Shown here: positions 14,214 through 21,855 of the stretch, one piece after another | How positions within the stretch are numbered: position 1 is the first letter of the stretch | Layout of the letters: each line of letters starts with the position of its first letter | Origin: Pseudomonadota bacterium | GTDB taxonomy: Bacteria > Pseudomonadota > Alphaproteobacteria > Rhizobiales > Devosiaceae | Length of the DNA: 23,787 nt | Direction: 5' to 3' | Assembly: GCA_023433775.1 (NCBI GenBank) | Contig: JAEYTY010000031.1 | Span: 1 to 23,787 of the forward strand | The notes under the pieces: model-generated | What the model was told of the DNA's origin: nothing | Seen by the model: only the letters and a program-made list of their open reading frames with translations | The model's database searches: none | Position numbers and translations under genes: made by a program

Positions 14214-15344
14214 ATGTCGCTCGAAACCCAGATCGAAACCCTGCGCACCGAACTTTCCGCGGCCATTGCCGCTGCGGACAATGAAGCAGCGCTCGACGCG
14301 GTGCGCGTTGCCGCCCTCGGCAAAAAGGGCAGCGTTTCAGCGCTTCTCGCCACGCTGGGCTCCATGGCCCCGGAAGACCGCAAAAGCGCCGGGCCAGCGA
14401 TCAATGGGCTCAAGGTGGAGATTTCTGAGCTGATCGAAGCGCGCAGCACGACGCTCAAATCCGCCGCGCTCGACTCCCGCCTCAAGGCCGAAACCCTCGA
14501 CGTCACCCTCCCCTTGCAGCCTGCGCCGACGGCGAAGGGCCGCATCCACCCGATTTCGCAAACCATCGACGAAATCACCGCCATCTTCTCCGACATGGGT
14601 TTTTCCATCGCCGAAGGGCCGGACATCGAGACCGACTATTTCAATTTCACCGCGCTCAATTTCCCCGAGGGACACCCAGCGCGCGAAATGCATGACACGT
14701 TCTTCATGAAGCCCGGCCCGGACGGGGTGAAGAAGGTGCTCCGCACCCACACCTCCCCGGTGCAGATGCGCGTCATGCAGAAGACCAATGAGAAGCCGGC
14801 CGCCGGCTACATCACCCCGGCCATGGACCCGCCGATCCGCGTCGTTATGCCGGGCCGCACCTATCGCAATGACAGTGACCAGACCCATACCCCGATGTTC
14901 CATCAGGTCGAGGGTCTTGTCATCGACAAGTCGAGCCATATCGGCCAGCTGCGCTGGGTATTGGAGGAGTTCCTCAAGGCCTATTTCGAAGTGCCCAATG
15001 TCACCCTGCGCTTCCGCCCCAGCTTCTTCCCCTTCACCGAGCCATCGATGGAAGTCGATGTGCAATGCGACCGCTCGGGCAGCGAGGTGAAGATCGGCGA
15101 GGGCAATGACTGGCTCGAAATTTTGGGCTGCGGCATGGTCCACCCCAACGTCATCCGCAATGCCGGGCTCGACCCCGATGTCTATCAGGGCTTTGCCTGG
15201 GGCATCGGCATCGACCGTATCGCCATGCTGAAATACGGAATGCCCGACCTCCGCGCCTTCTTCGACGCCGACCAGCGCTGGCTCGATCATTACGGCTTCC
15301 GTCCGCTGGACCTGCCGACGCTGTTCGGGGGGCTCAGCAGCTAG
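14214..15344 (+). CDS. pheS: Phenylalanyl-tRNA synthetase alpha subunit
   Basis: PheS with PheT forms the tetrameric enzyme that charges tRNA-Phe. The 376-residue product has the N-terminal coiled coil (about residues 1-90), the class II motif 1 region with HPISQTIDEITAIFSDMGF, motif 2 (VMPGRTYRNDSDQTHTPMFHQVEG) and motif 3 (GFAWGIGIDRIAMLKYGMPD). All expected parts are present. Unusually, pheT does not follow directly: three other genes lie between, the first beginning two bases after the pheS stop. Confidence 0.98.
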   Translation: MSLETQIETLRTELSAAIAAADNEAALDAVRVAALGKKGSVSALLATLGSMAPEDRKSAGPAINGLKVEISELIEARSTTLKSAALDSRLKAETLDVTLPLQPAPTAKGRIHPISQTIDEITAIFSDMGFSIAEGPDIETDYFNFTALNFPEGHPAREMHDTFFMKPGPDGVKKVLRTHTSPVQMRVMQKTNEKPAAGYITPAMDPPIRVVMPGRTYRNDSDQTHTPMFHQVEGLVIDKSSHIGQLRWVLEEFLKAYFEVPNVTLRFRPSFFPFTEPSMEVDVQCDRSGSEVKIGEGNDWLEILGCGMVHPNVIRNAGLDPDVYQGFAWGIGIDRIAMLKYGMPDLRAFFDADQRWLDHYGFRPLDLPTLFGGLSS

Positions 15345-15346
15345 TC

Positions 15347-15583
15347 ATGCCGACCCTGTTGCGGTGGAAGGGGTATCGGTTCTTCTTCTACTCGGCTGAT
15401 GGCTGGGAACCGCCACATGTGCATGTTGTAAAGGATGGTCGAGAAGCCAAAATATGGCTGCGAGACCTTAACGTGGCCGTCAATCTTGGCTTCTCCGCGC
15501 GCGATCTCAATGAGATTATTGGTGCGACCCGCGAGAACAGAAGCGTCTTTCTGGAGGCATGGAATGACTACTTTGGTGCTTGA
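15347..15583 (+). CDS. DUF4160 family protein
   Basis: The 78-residue product starts MPTLLRWKGYRFFFYSADGWEPPHVHV and continues GREAKIWLRDLNVAVNLGFS, the DUF4160 pattern with the conserved HVHV. DUF4160 genes are often adjacent to DUF2442 genes, and the pair has been suggested to act as a toxin-antitoxin-like module; no activity is established here. The ATG is two bases after the pheS stop. The DNA is less GC-rich than pheS (I count 30 of 60 in 15421-15480), which hints at later acquisition. Confidence 0.85.
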   Translation: MPTLLRWKGYRFFFYSADGWEPPHVHVVKDGREAKIWLRDLNVAVNLGFSARDLNEIIGATRENRSVFLEAWNDYFGA

Positions 15584-15827
15584 TATCGAAGACAGCCGGC
15601 CGATCGAAGCGCGGTGTGACAACAGCCAGTTGCATGTCCGGCTCGCAGATGGCCGCGCGGTGTCGACGCCGCTCTGGTGGTATCCGCGCCTTAGCGCCGC
15701 AAGTCCGGCCGCGCGCGCCGAAATTGAACTCATGCCCATGGGGCTGCACTGGCCAGAGCTTGATGAAGACATTTCTATCGCCAGCATGTTGCGCGGCGAA
15801 AAGGCGCCGGGGGCCGTCGCGCCTTGA
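15564..15827 (+). CDS. DUF2442 family protein
   Basis: The 87-residue product contains the DUF2442 core: DSRPIEARCDNSQLHVRLADGRAVSTPL followed by WWYPRLSAASPAARAEIELMPMGLHWPELDEDISI. The conserved pattern is a small beta-strand domain with LADGR and the IHWPELDEDI-like end. The ATG at 15564 is chosen because homology starts there; it overlaps the DUF4160 end by 20 bases, which argues that the two are made together. Its stop TGA overlaps the next gene's TTG. Confidence 0.87.
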   Translation: MTTLVLDIEDSRPIEARCDNSQLHVRLADGRAVSTPLWWYPRLSAASPAARAEIELMPMGLHWPELDEDISIASMLRGEKAPGAVAP

Positions 15828-16864
15828 CGTCAGCCTCCGCCACTACCGCGCCGATCCGCTTCAGCTTCGGGGATTCTCCCGCGCTGGCTGATCGTCTTCT
15901 CGCGCTGGTGCTGGCGGGCAAGAAAACTGCGACCTGCGGGGCGCTGCGCGATTATGGCGGCAATGGCGAACCCATGCCGGAGGTTGGCCGCCGCGATATC
16001 GTGCTCAATGGCGCGGGCGAAGAAGCCTGCGTGATCGAGACACTTTCGGTCGAAACGCTCTGTTTTGATGACATCGACCCCGGCTTCACGGCCCGTGAGG
16101 GCGAAGGGCCTTACGCCGAATGGCGCGCGGGGCATGAAGCCTATTTCGCCCGCAATGGCGGCTTTGCGCCGGACATGGAGATCGTCTGCGAGACCTTCCG
16201 CCTCGTCACCGTGCTCCCTGCCGGGCGCGAGGTTTATAACCGGGTCGCGACGCCGATCTTCATCGTCACCGATATCGAATCCGATGGGCCGACGCCGCTG
16301 CACAATTCCATGCTGAGTTTTGCCTCGGTCGCCGTGGAAGCCAATGGCACGCGCCATGGCGAGTTCGAGGCCGTGCTGAAGCCGCGCCCGGACCGGACCA
16401 CCAATGAAACCACCATGACATGGTGGGCGACCCAGCCGGAGGCCTGGAAGGCCGCGACTGAGGGCGCCGAAGAGGCGGCAATCGTCATGCCGCGCTTTGC
16501 CGACTGGGTTGAAAGCCTACCCGGCCCAAAAGTATTCGTCGCCGCGCCGATGATCTTTGATGGTCTCTGGATGGACCATTATCTCGATGAATATGCCGGC
16601 ACCCGCGCCCTCTCGGGCCCCTTCAAGGGCCGCCAGATCTTTCGCGGCGGCGGCATCTGTCTTTACACCATGGCCGGAACCCTGCGCGGCGCGCCCTATC
16701 TCGACTGGGGGATGAGCAAGCTGCCGGCCGAGTTCTACGGCCATATCGCCCATACCCATAAAGCCATCGACGATGCACGCGGCTTTGCCAATGTCCTCGT
16801 CGAACTTTTGAAACTTTCCTCCCAGCTGCCGCCCATCAATGGTAGCAAAAGCGACTTCCGCTAA
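15824..16864 (+). CDS. ASCH domain fused to a DEDDh-type 3'-5' exonuclease
   Basis: The 346-residue product has two domains in one frame. Residues about 11-128 form an ASCH domain (LVLAGKKTATCGAL, then EGEGPYAEWRAGHEAYFARNG and VCETFRLV); some ASCH proteins act on modified cytidines or bind RNA. Residues about 144-333 form an exonuclease of the Rv2179c/DUF5051-like kind: IVTDIESDG (Asp150, Glu152), a middle acidic residue near Asp246/Asp251, and HTHKAIDDA (His312-x4-Asp317). The linker is about 15 residues. The start is a TTG overlapping the DUF2442 stop by four bases (TTGA). pheT follows after 11 bases. A role in RNA turnover is inferred. Confidence 0.78.
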   Translation: MTSASATTAPIRFSFGDSPALADRLLALVLAGKKTATCGALRDYGGNGEPMPEVGRRDIVLNGAGEEACVIETLSVETLCFDDIDPGFTAREGEGPYAEWRAGHEAYFARNGGFAPDMEIVCETFRLVTVLPAGREVYNRVATPIFIVTDIESDGPTPLHNSMLSFASVAVEANGTRHGEFEAVLKPRPDRTTNETTMTWWATQPEAWKAATEGAEEAAIVMPRFADWVESLPGPKVFVAAPMIFDGLWMDHYLDEYAGTRALSGPFKGRQIFRGGGICLYTMAGTLRGAPYLDWGMSKLPAEFYGHIAHTHKAIDDARGFANVLVELLKLSSQLPPINGSKSDFR

Positions 16865-16875
16865 AGGCCAAAAAC

Positions 16876-19296
16876 ATGAAATTCACGCTCGACTGGCTCA
16901 AGGAGCACCTTGAAACCACTGCCTCCGCCAATGAGATCGGCAAGGCGCTGACCCTGATCGGGCTGGAGCTCGAAGGCATGGAAAGCCAGGGGGCAAGTCT
17001 CGCCAGCTTTGTCACCGCCCATGTCGTCTCGGCCGAGCAGCACCCCAATGCCGACAAGCTGCGCGTCTGCAAGGTGGATGCCGGCACGGGCGAATTGATC
17101 GACGTGGTCTGCGGTGCGCCCAATGCGCGGACCGGTCTCAAATCCGTCTTCGCCTTCCCCGGCACCTATATTCCGGGCAAGGACATGACTATCGGCAAGG
17201 GCAATATTCGTGGCCAGGTGTCCAATGGCATGTTGTGTTCCAATGCCGAGCTGGAACTGAGCGACGATCATGACGGCATTATCGAGCTTCCGGCCGATGC
17301 GCCCATCGGGGTCAAATATGTCGATTATGCCGGCATGGACGGCGTGGTCTTTGACATCTCCATCACCCCCAATCGCGGCGACGCGACAGGCGTCTATGGC
17401 ATTGCCCGTGATCTGGCGGCCTTTGGCCTCGGCACGCTCAAAAGCACCGACATGTCGCCCGTCGCCTCGACCGGCAAGAGCCCCATTGCGCCGCTGCCAC
17501 ATCAGTTTTCTGCCGATGAGCCCAAGGCCATCCGCAAATTTGCCGGGCGCTATATCGCCAATGTCAAAAACGGCCCCTCGCCCGATTGGCTGCAGGCGCG
17601 CCTGCGCGCCGTGGGCCTCAGGCCCATCAACGCAATCGTCGATATCACCAATCTGGTCTCGCTCGGCTGGGGCCGTCCGCTCCACGCCTATGACGCCGAC
17701 AAGATTGTCGGCCAGCCGGTGCTGCGCAATGCGCGTGGCGAGGCCTTCGATGCGCTGGACAACAAGGTCTATAATCTCGACGAGACCATGACGGTCATCG
17801 CCGACGATTCTGGCCCGCTCTGCCTCGGCGGCATTATGGGCGGCATCCGCTCGGGCGTCACCGAAACCACCACCAATATCCTCATGGAATGCGCCAGCTG
17901 GGACCCGGACCTGATCGCCCGCACGGGCCGCAAGACCGGCATTGTCTCCGACGCCCGCTATCGGCTCGAACGCAATGTCGATCCGGCGCTAACCGAGCCG
18001 GGCATGGAATTGGCGACCCGCCTCGTGCTGGAGCTTTGCGGCGGCGAGGCGAAAGAACCGGCGATTTCGGGCGAGGACGTCTTTCCCGACACAGTCGTTG
18101 ATTTCCCGCTGGCCGAGGTCAAGCGCCTCACCGGCCTCGATGTCAGCGCCGAGGACATTACCGCCATTCTCACCCGCCTGGGCTTTGCGCTGGACGGCAA
18201 TGGCGCGACCCGCACGGTAAAAGTGCCGAGCTGGCGCCCAGACGTGACACAGAAGGCCGATCTCGTTGAAGAGGTCATGCGTATGGTCGGGGTCGACAAT
18301 GTCCCCGTCGAACCCCTCACCCGCCTCAACCATGTCGCACCGCGCATGTTGACCTCCATCCAGAACCGCCGCCGCATTGCCCGGCGCGCGCTCGCCGCGC
18401 GCGGGCTCGATGAGGCGGTGACCTGGAGCTTCATTTCCCATGACGAAGCCACCCGTTTCGGCGGCGGGCAGGAAAGCCTGCAACTGGCTAATGCCATCGC
18501 TTCGGACATGACCGACATGCGCCCCTCGCTGCTGCCGGGCCTGCTCGCTGCCGCGCGCCGCAATGGCAATCGCGGCTATGCCGATCTGGCGCTGTTCGAG
18601 GTGGGGCAGATTTTCCTCTCCGACGCGCCGGAGGGCCAGCACACCTATGCCAGTGGCATTCGCACCGGCACGGCCCGCATGGACGGCGCGGGCCGTCACT
18701 GGTCGGGCAAGGCCGAAGTGGTCGGCGTCTTCGATGCCAAGGCCGATCTTGCGGCGGTGCTCGATGCGCTGGGCGTTGATATCGACAAGGTGCAGGTGCT
18801 GCCCGAACCGGCTCCCTGGAGCCATCCGGGCCGTGGCGGGCGCATTGCGCTCGGCCCCAAGGTGACGCTGGGCTGGTTCGGCGAGTTGCATCCGGCCCTG
18901 GTCGCCGAGCTTGATCTTTCCGGTCCCGTCGCCGGTTTCGAGATCGATCTCGACGCCCTGCCCGAACCGCGCAAGAAGGCCACCCGCACCAAGCCAGCGC
19001 TGGCCCTCTCGTCCTTCCAGCCGCTGAGCCGTGACTTTGCCTTCGTCATGGATCGCACGGTCCCTGCCGCCACCCTGCTGCGTGCCGCCAAGGGCGCCGA
19101 CAAGGCGCTGATCGCGAACGTCGATATTTTCGACGTTTTCGAGGGCACGCATGTCGGCGAGGGCAAGAAATCCGTCGCCATCGCCGTAACCCTGCAGCCG
19201 CGCGAGCAGACGCTGACCGATGAGGATATCGAAGCGGTTTCGGCCTCCATCGTCGCGGCAGTGACCAAGGCGACCGGTGGGGAGCTCAGGAAGTAG
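16876..19296 (+). CDS. pheT: Phenylalanyl-tRNA synthetase beta subunit
   Basis: The 806-residue product has the long bacterial PheT layout: N-terminal MKFTLDWLKEHLETTASANE, an EMAP-type tRNA-binding domain (about 40-150, with HPNADKLRVCKVDAG and NGMLCSNAEL), B3/B4 editing domain with NRGDATGVYGIARDL, B5 domain, the catalytic-like core (SLLPGLLAAARRNGNRGY) and the C-terminal FDX-ACB anticodon-binding domain (FQPLSRDFAFVMDRTVP). AAAGG lies eight bases before the ATG. It is separated from pheS by about 1.5 kb holding three genes. Confidence 0.98.
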   Translation: MKFTLDWLKEHLETTASANEIGKALTLIGLELEGMESQGASLASFVTAHVVSAEQHPNADKLRVCKVDAGTGELIDVVCGAPNARTGLKSVFAFPGTYIPGKDMTIGKGNIRGQVSNGMLCSNAELELSDDHDGIIELPADAPIGVKYVDYAGMDGVVFDISITPNRGDATGVYGIARDLAAFGLGTLKSTDMSPVASTGKSPIAPLPHQFSADEPKAIRKFAGRYIANVKNGPSPDWLQARLRAVGLRPINAIVDITNLVSLGWGRPLHAYDADKIVGQPVLRNARGEAFDALDNKVYNLDETMTVIADDSGPLCLGGIMGGIRSGVTETTTNILMECASWDPDLIARTGRKTGIVSDARYRLERNVDPALTEPGMELATRLVLELCGGEAKEPAISGEDVFPDTVVDFPLAEVKRLTGLDVSAEDITAILTRLGFALDGNGATRTVKVPSWRPDVTQKADLVEEVMRMVGVDNVPVEPLTRLNHVAPRMLTSIQNRRRIARRALAARGLDEAVTWSFISHDEATRFGGGQESLQLANAIASDMTDMRPSLLPGLLAAARRNGNRGYADLALFEVGQIFLSDAPEGQHTYASGIRTGTARMDGAGRHWSGKAEVVGVFDAKADLAAVLDALGVDIDKVQVLPEPAPWSHPGRGGRIALGPKVTLGWFGELHPALVAELDLSGPVAGFEIDLDALPEPRKKATRTKPALALSSFQPLSRDFAFVMDRTVPAATLLRAAKGADKALIANVDIFDVFEGTHVGEGKKSVAIAVTLQPREQTLTDEDIEAVSASIVAAVTKATGGELRK

Positions 19297-19324
19297 CCTC
19301 GCCCAGGCGCGGTGGCACGGCTCC

Positions 19325-19457
19325 TGCCCTCCCTCCCCCCTGAGGGGAGGGTAGCAAAGCTGGCCGTCAGGCCTAGCGAAGCTGGGGAGGGGGTAATTCT
19401 GTGGTCCACTCGTGGACCCCCACCCCCCACCCCTCCCCTCAAGGGGGAGGGGCCATT
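19325..19457 (+). repeat. Palindromic repeat, copy 1 (pheT-folC gap)
   Basis: A repeat of about 130 bases fills most of the 182-base gap between pheT and folC. Its ends are imperfect inverted copies: a C-rich/GAGGGGAGGG hairpin at 19326-19352 and its complement at 19431-19452. The middle contains AAGCTGG and a GGTCCACTCGTGGACC hairpin. Copy 2 at 20771 shares the same order of blocks and orientation. This type of GC-rich palindromic element is frequent between genes in Alphaproteobacteria. Confidence 0.85.
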
Positions 19458-19478
19458 ACCGATCCATCGAGTTCACCC

Positions 19479-20768
19479 ATGTCCCGCACCGATGCCATCC
19501 TTGCCCGTCTCAGCCAGCTCCACCCCAGGCTGATCGATCTTAGCCTCGACCGGATGCTGCCGCTGCTGGAGCGGCTGGGTAATCCGCAGGATCATCTGCC
19601 GCCGGTCATTCACGTGGCGGGCACCAATGCCAAGGGCTCGACCATTGCCTATCTGCGCGCTTTTCTCGAAGCGGCCGGCCAGAGGGTCCATGTCTATAAT
19701 TCACCTCATCTCGTGCGCTTTAACGAGCGTATCCGGCTGGCCGGAACCTATGTCGGCACGCGCCGTCTCAATGCCGTGCTGGAGGAGGTCGAGCGCATCA
19801 ATAAAGGCGACCCGATCACCTTTTTCGAGGTGACCACCGTCGCCGCCTTCAAGCTCTTTGCCGAGACACCAGCCGATTACCTGCTGCTCGAAACCGGCAT
19901 GGGCGGCACCTATGATACGACCAATGTGGTCAAGCACCCTCTGGGCACCATCATCACCCCGATCGACTATGACCATCAGGCCTTCCTAGGCAACACGCTG
20001 GCCGAAATCGCCTCCAACAAGGCGGGCATCCTCAAGCGCGGCGCCAAGGCTGTCATGGGCCTGCAGCACGATGAAAGCCGCGCCGTTCTGGAGCGTGCCG
20101 CGCATCGCCTCGGCATTCGCCCTATCTGGCAGGGCGAGGATTTCCATGGCCATGACGAAGATGGGCGGCTGGTCTATTCGGACGAGCAGGGCCTGCTCGA
20201 TCTGCCACCTCCCGCCCTTCTTGGGCCGCACCAATTCGACAATGCCGCCCTCGCCATTGCCGCCAGCCGCCATTTCGGCCTGCCAGTTAATGAAGCTGCG
20301 ATTGCCGGGGGCCTGCGCGCGGTCAATTGGCCGGCGCGGATGACGCCGATCCGGACCGGCAAGCTGCGCGCCCTGCTGCCGGAAAGCCATGAGCTATGGC
20401 TCGATGGCGGGCACAATGCCCATGGGGCTGCGGCTTTGGCCCGCACCATCGAAGAACTCACGCCGCCCCGCCCGCTGGTGTTGATCATGGGCATGATGAA
20501 CAATCGCGACCCGGCGGAATTCCTGAGCCATTTCCGGGCGCAGCAGCCGCCTGTGCTGACGCTCACCATTCCCGACGAGCCCAATGCCCATACGGCGGCC
20601 TCTATCGCGCAAATGGCCCGCGCCAAGGGCTTTTCGGCAAGGCCTATGCGCTCGATACGCAGCGCGCTACGCGAGGCGGCCAATGTTGCAAACGCACGCG
20701 TAATGATCTGCGGCTCGCTCTATCTCGCAGGCGATGTGTTGGCGAAAAACGGCACGCCGCCGGACTGA
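19479..20768 (+). CDS. folC: Bifunctional dihydrofolate synthase / folylpolyglutamate synthase
   Basis: FolC adds glutamate to dihydropteroate and then to folates. The 429-residue product is a Mur-ligase type enzyme with the P-loop VAGTNAKGST (about 46-55), the folate-site segment YNSPHLVRFNERIRL, the ETGMGGTYDTTN region, the switch segment TPIDYDHQAFLGNTLAEIASNKAGI, and the C-terminal LDGGHNAHG motif. The start is the ATG at 19479, where homology begins; no good ribosome binding site precedes it. The longer frame upstream runs through the repeat and is not coding. The gene is bracketed by two repeat copies. Confidence 0.95.
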   Translation: MSRTDAILARLSQLHPRLIDLSLDRMLPLLERLGNPQDHLPPVIHVAGTNAKGSTIAYLRAFLEAAGQRVHVYNSPHLVRFNERIRLAGTYVGTRRLNAVLEEVERINKGDPITFFEVTTVAAFKLFAETPADYLLLETGMGGTYDTTNVVKHPLGTIITPIDYDHQAFLGNTLAEIASNKAGILKRGAKAVMGLQHDESRAVLERAAHRLGIRPIWQGEDFHGHDEDGRLVYSDEQGLLDLPPPALLGPHQFDNAALAIAASRHFGLPVNEAAIAGGLRAVNWPARMTPIRTGKLRALLPESHELWLDGGHNAHGAAALARTIEELTPPRPLVLIMGMMNNRDPAEFLSHFRAQQPPVLTLTIPDEPNAHTAASIAQMARAKGFSARPMRSIRSALREAANVANARVMICGSLYLAGDVLAKNGTPPD

Positions 20769-20770
20769 CC

Positions 20771-20905
20771 TTGCCCTCCCTCCCCCTTGAGGGGAGGGTA
20801 GCGAAGCTTAGCCCGAAGGGCCTAGCAAAGCTGGGGTGGGGGTGGTTCGGAGTTCACACAGATGGACCCCCACCCTCATTCCCTCCCCTCAAGGGGGAGG
20901 GAGGC
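20771..20905 (+). repeat. Palindromic repeat, copy 2 (folC-trx gap)
   Basis: This copy has a perfect 23-bp terminal inverted repeat (20776-20798 and 20881-20903, with core CCCCTTGAGGGGAGGG and its complement). The order of internal blocks matches copy 1: GAGGGGAGGGTAGC, CCTAGCAAAGCTGGG, GGACCCCCACCC and CCCTCCCCTCAAGGG. Both copies have the same orientation. It lies between the convergent folC and trx genes and may also act as a transcription end. Confidence 0.9.
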
Positions 20906-20979
20906 AAAGGAACCGTACTATCCGGCCACAATCTCATTCGGGGCGCAAGCAGGAAGTTCCTTGTTGTTCCTAAGGGAGA

Positions 20980-21306
20980 TCACGCCGCAGCGTGGGCCTC
21001 CAGCCACTTCACCAACTGCACGCGGCTCTGCCCGGCACCGACTTTCATGTCCACCGGCTGGCCATTCTTGAAGATGATCAGCGTGGGCATGGCCCGCACA
21101 TTATACTGCACCGTGATGCCCGGATTGGCGTCGACATCGAGTTTGACGATCTTGACGCTCTGGGCCATTTCCTCGGCCAATGCATCGATGGTGGGGCTCA
21201 TGGCCTTGCAGGGCGGGCACCATTCGGCCCAGAAATCGACCAGCACCGGCTTGTCGGAGCCGAGAACTTCTACGGCAAAATTGCTGTCGGTCACATGCGC
21301 GGCCAT
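20980..21306 (-). CDS. Thioredoxin with variant WCPPC active site
   Basis: The 108-residue product has the thioredoxin fold: VLVDFWAEWCPPCKAMSPTI with Cys30 and Cys33, cis-proline in RAMPTLIIFKNGQ (Pro74), and a C-terminal helix (QLVKWLEAHAAA). The usual WCGPC is replaced by WCPPC, which should change redox potential or partner choice. No signal peptide is visible, so it is cytoplasmic. GAGGAGGG lies seven bases before the ATG. It lies downstream of a terminator that follows the canonical trxA, so it probably has its own promoter in 21307-21399. Confidence 0.9.
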   Translation of the reverse strand: MAAHVTDSNFAVEVLGSDKPVLVDFWAEWCPPCKAMSPTIDALAEEMAQSVKIVKLDVDANPGITVQYNVRAMPTLIIFKNGQPVDMKVGAGQSRVQLVKWLEAHAAA

Positions 21307-21399
21307 CTCAAAACCCTCCTCATCGGTATTTTGCGATGGAGGTTAGGCCGAGTCGCGCCAGCCGAGAAGACATGGCTTTGCGCCGCGTCGCGCAGGCGC

Positions 21400-21432
21400 A
21401 AAAAAAACACCGCCGGATCGCTCCGGCGGTGT
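21400..21432 (-). terminator. Strong intrinsic terminator after trxA
   Basis: On the minus strand an 11-bp perfect stem (21422-21432 with 21407-21417, ACACCGCCGGA/TCCGGCGGTGT) has a GCGA tetraloop and is followed by eight T residues (21400-21407, partly in the stem). It ends trxA transcription 21 bases past the stop, before the second thioredoxin gene. Confidence 0.93.
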
Positions 21433-21452
21433 GTGTCATTCAGCGTCCAGGC

Positions 21453-21776
21453 TCAGGCCGCGTGGCCTTCGAGCCATTTGGTCAGGCCCGCCTTAGGCGT
21501 GCCGGCGCCGACCTTCATGTCGGCGGCTTCGCCATTCTTGAACAGGATCATGGTCGGGATCGAGCGGACCCCGTACTTGACCGTGGTCGAGGGGTTGAGG
21601 TCGGTGTTGAGCTTTACGATCTTGACCTTGCCGGCCAGTTCGACGGAAAGCTCTTCGAGCACCGGCGCGATCGCCCGGCAGGGCCCGCACCACTCGGCCC
21701 AGAAATCCACCAAAACGGGTTCCTGAGAATTAAGGACTTCCTCGCCGAACGTGGCGTCGGAAACTTCTTTCGTCAT
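21453..21776 (-). CDS. trxA: Thioredoxin (WCGPC)
   Basis: The 107-residue product has the canonical thioredoxin active site in DFWAEWCGPCRAIAPVL (Cys30, Cys33), the cis-proline in RSIPTMILFKNGE, and the C-terminal WLEGHAA. The ATG at 21776 is chosen as it matches the usual N-terminus (MTKEVSDATF) and AAAGG lies about eight bases upstream; a longer frame to 21890 is in the leader. It lies downstream of addA, the usual alphaproteobacterial order, and is followed by a strong terminator. Confidence 0.97.
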   Translation of the reverse strand: MTKEVSDATFGEEVLNSQEPVLVDFWAEWCGPCRAIAPVLEELSVELAGKVKIVKLNTDLNPSTTVKYGVRSIPTMILFKNGEAADMKVGAGTPKAGLTKWLEGHAA

Positions 21777-21817
21777 TGCTTGTGCCTTTAGGGTTGAAAG
21801 CGGCGTTTCTTCTGCTC

Positions 21818-21844
21818 CCAAAGGTGGGCAAAGTCCACCCTTGG
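21818..21844 (-). other. Stem-loop between addA and trxA
   Basis: A 10-bp stem (21818-21827 with 21835-21844, CCAAAGGTGG/CCACCCTTGG, one G-U in the minus-strand RNA) has a 7-base loop. It lies 11 bases past the addA stop and 41 bases before the trxA start. On the minus strand no T-run follows, so it may stabilise or partly pause transcription rather than end it. Confidence 0.35.
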
Positions 21845-21855
21845 AACAAGAGCGC

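Noticed and set aside
17989..19152. A 387-codon open frame on the minus strand opposite pheT
   Set aside because: It is antisense to conserved pheT domains, with no promoter or ribosome binding site seen and no recognisable motifs.
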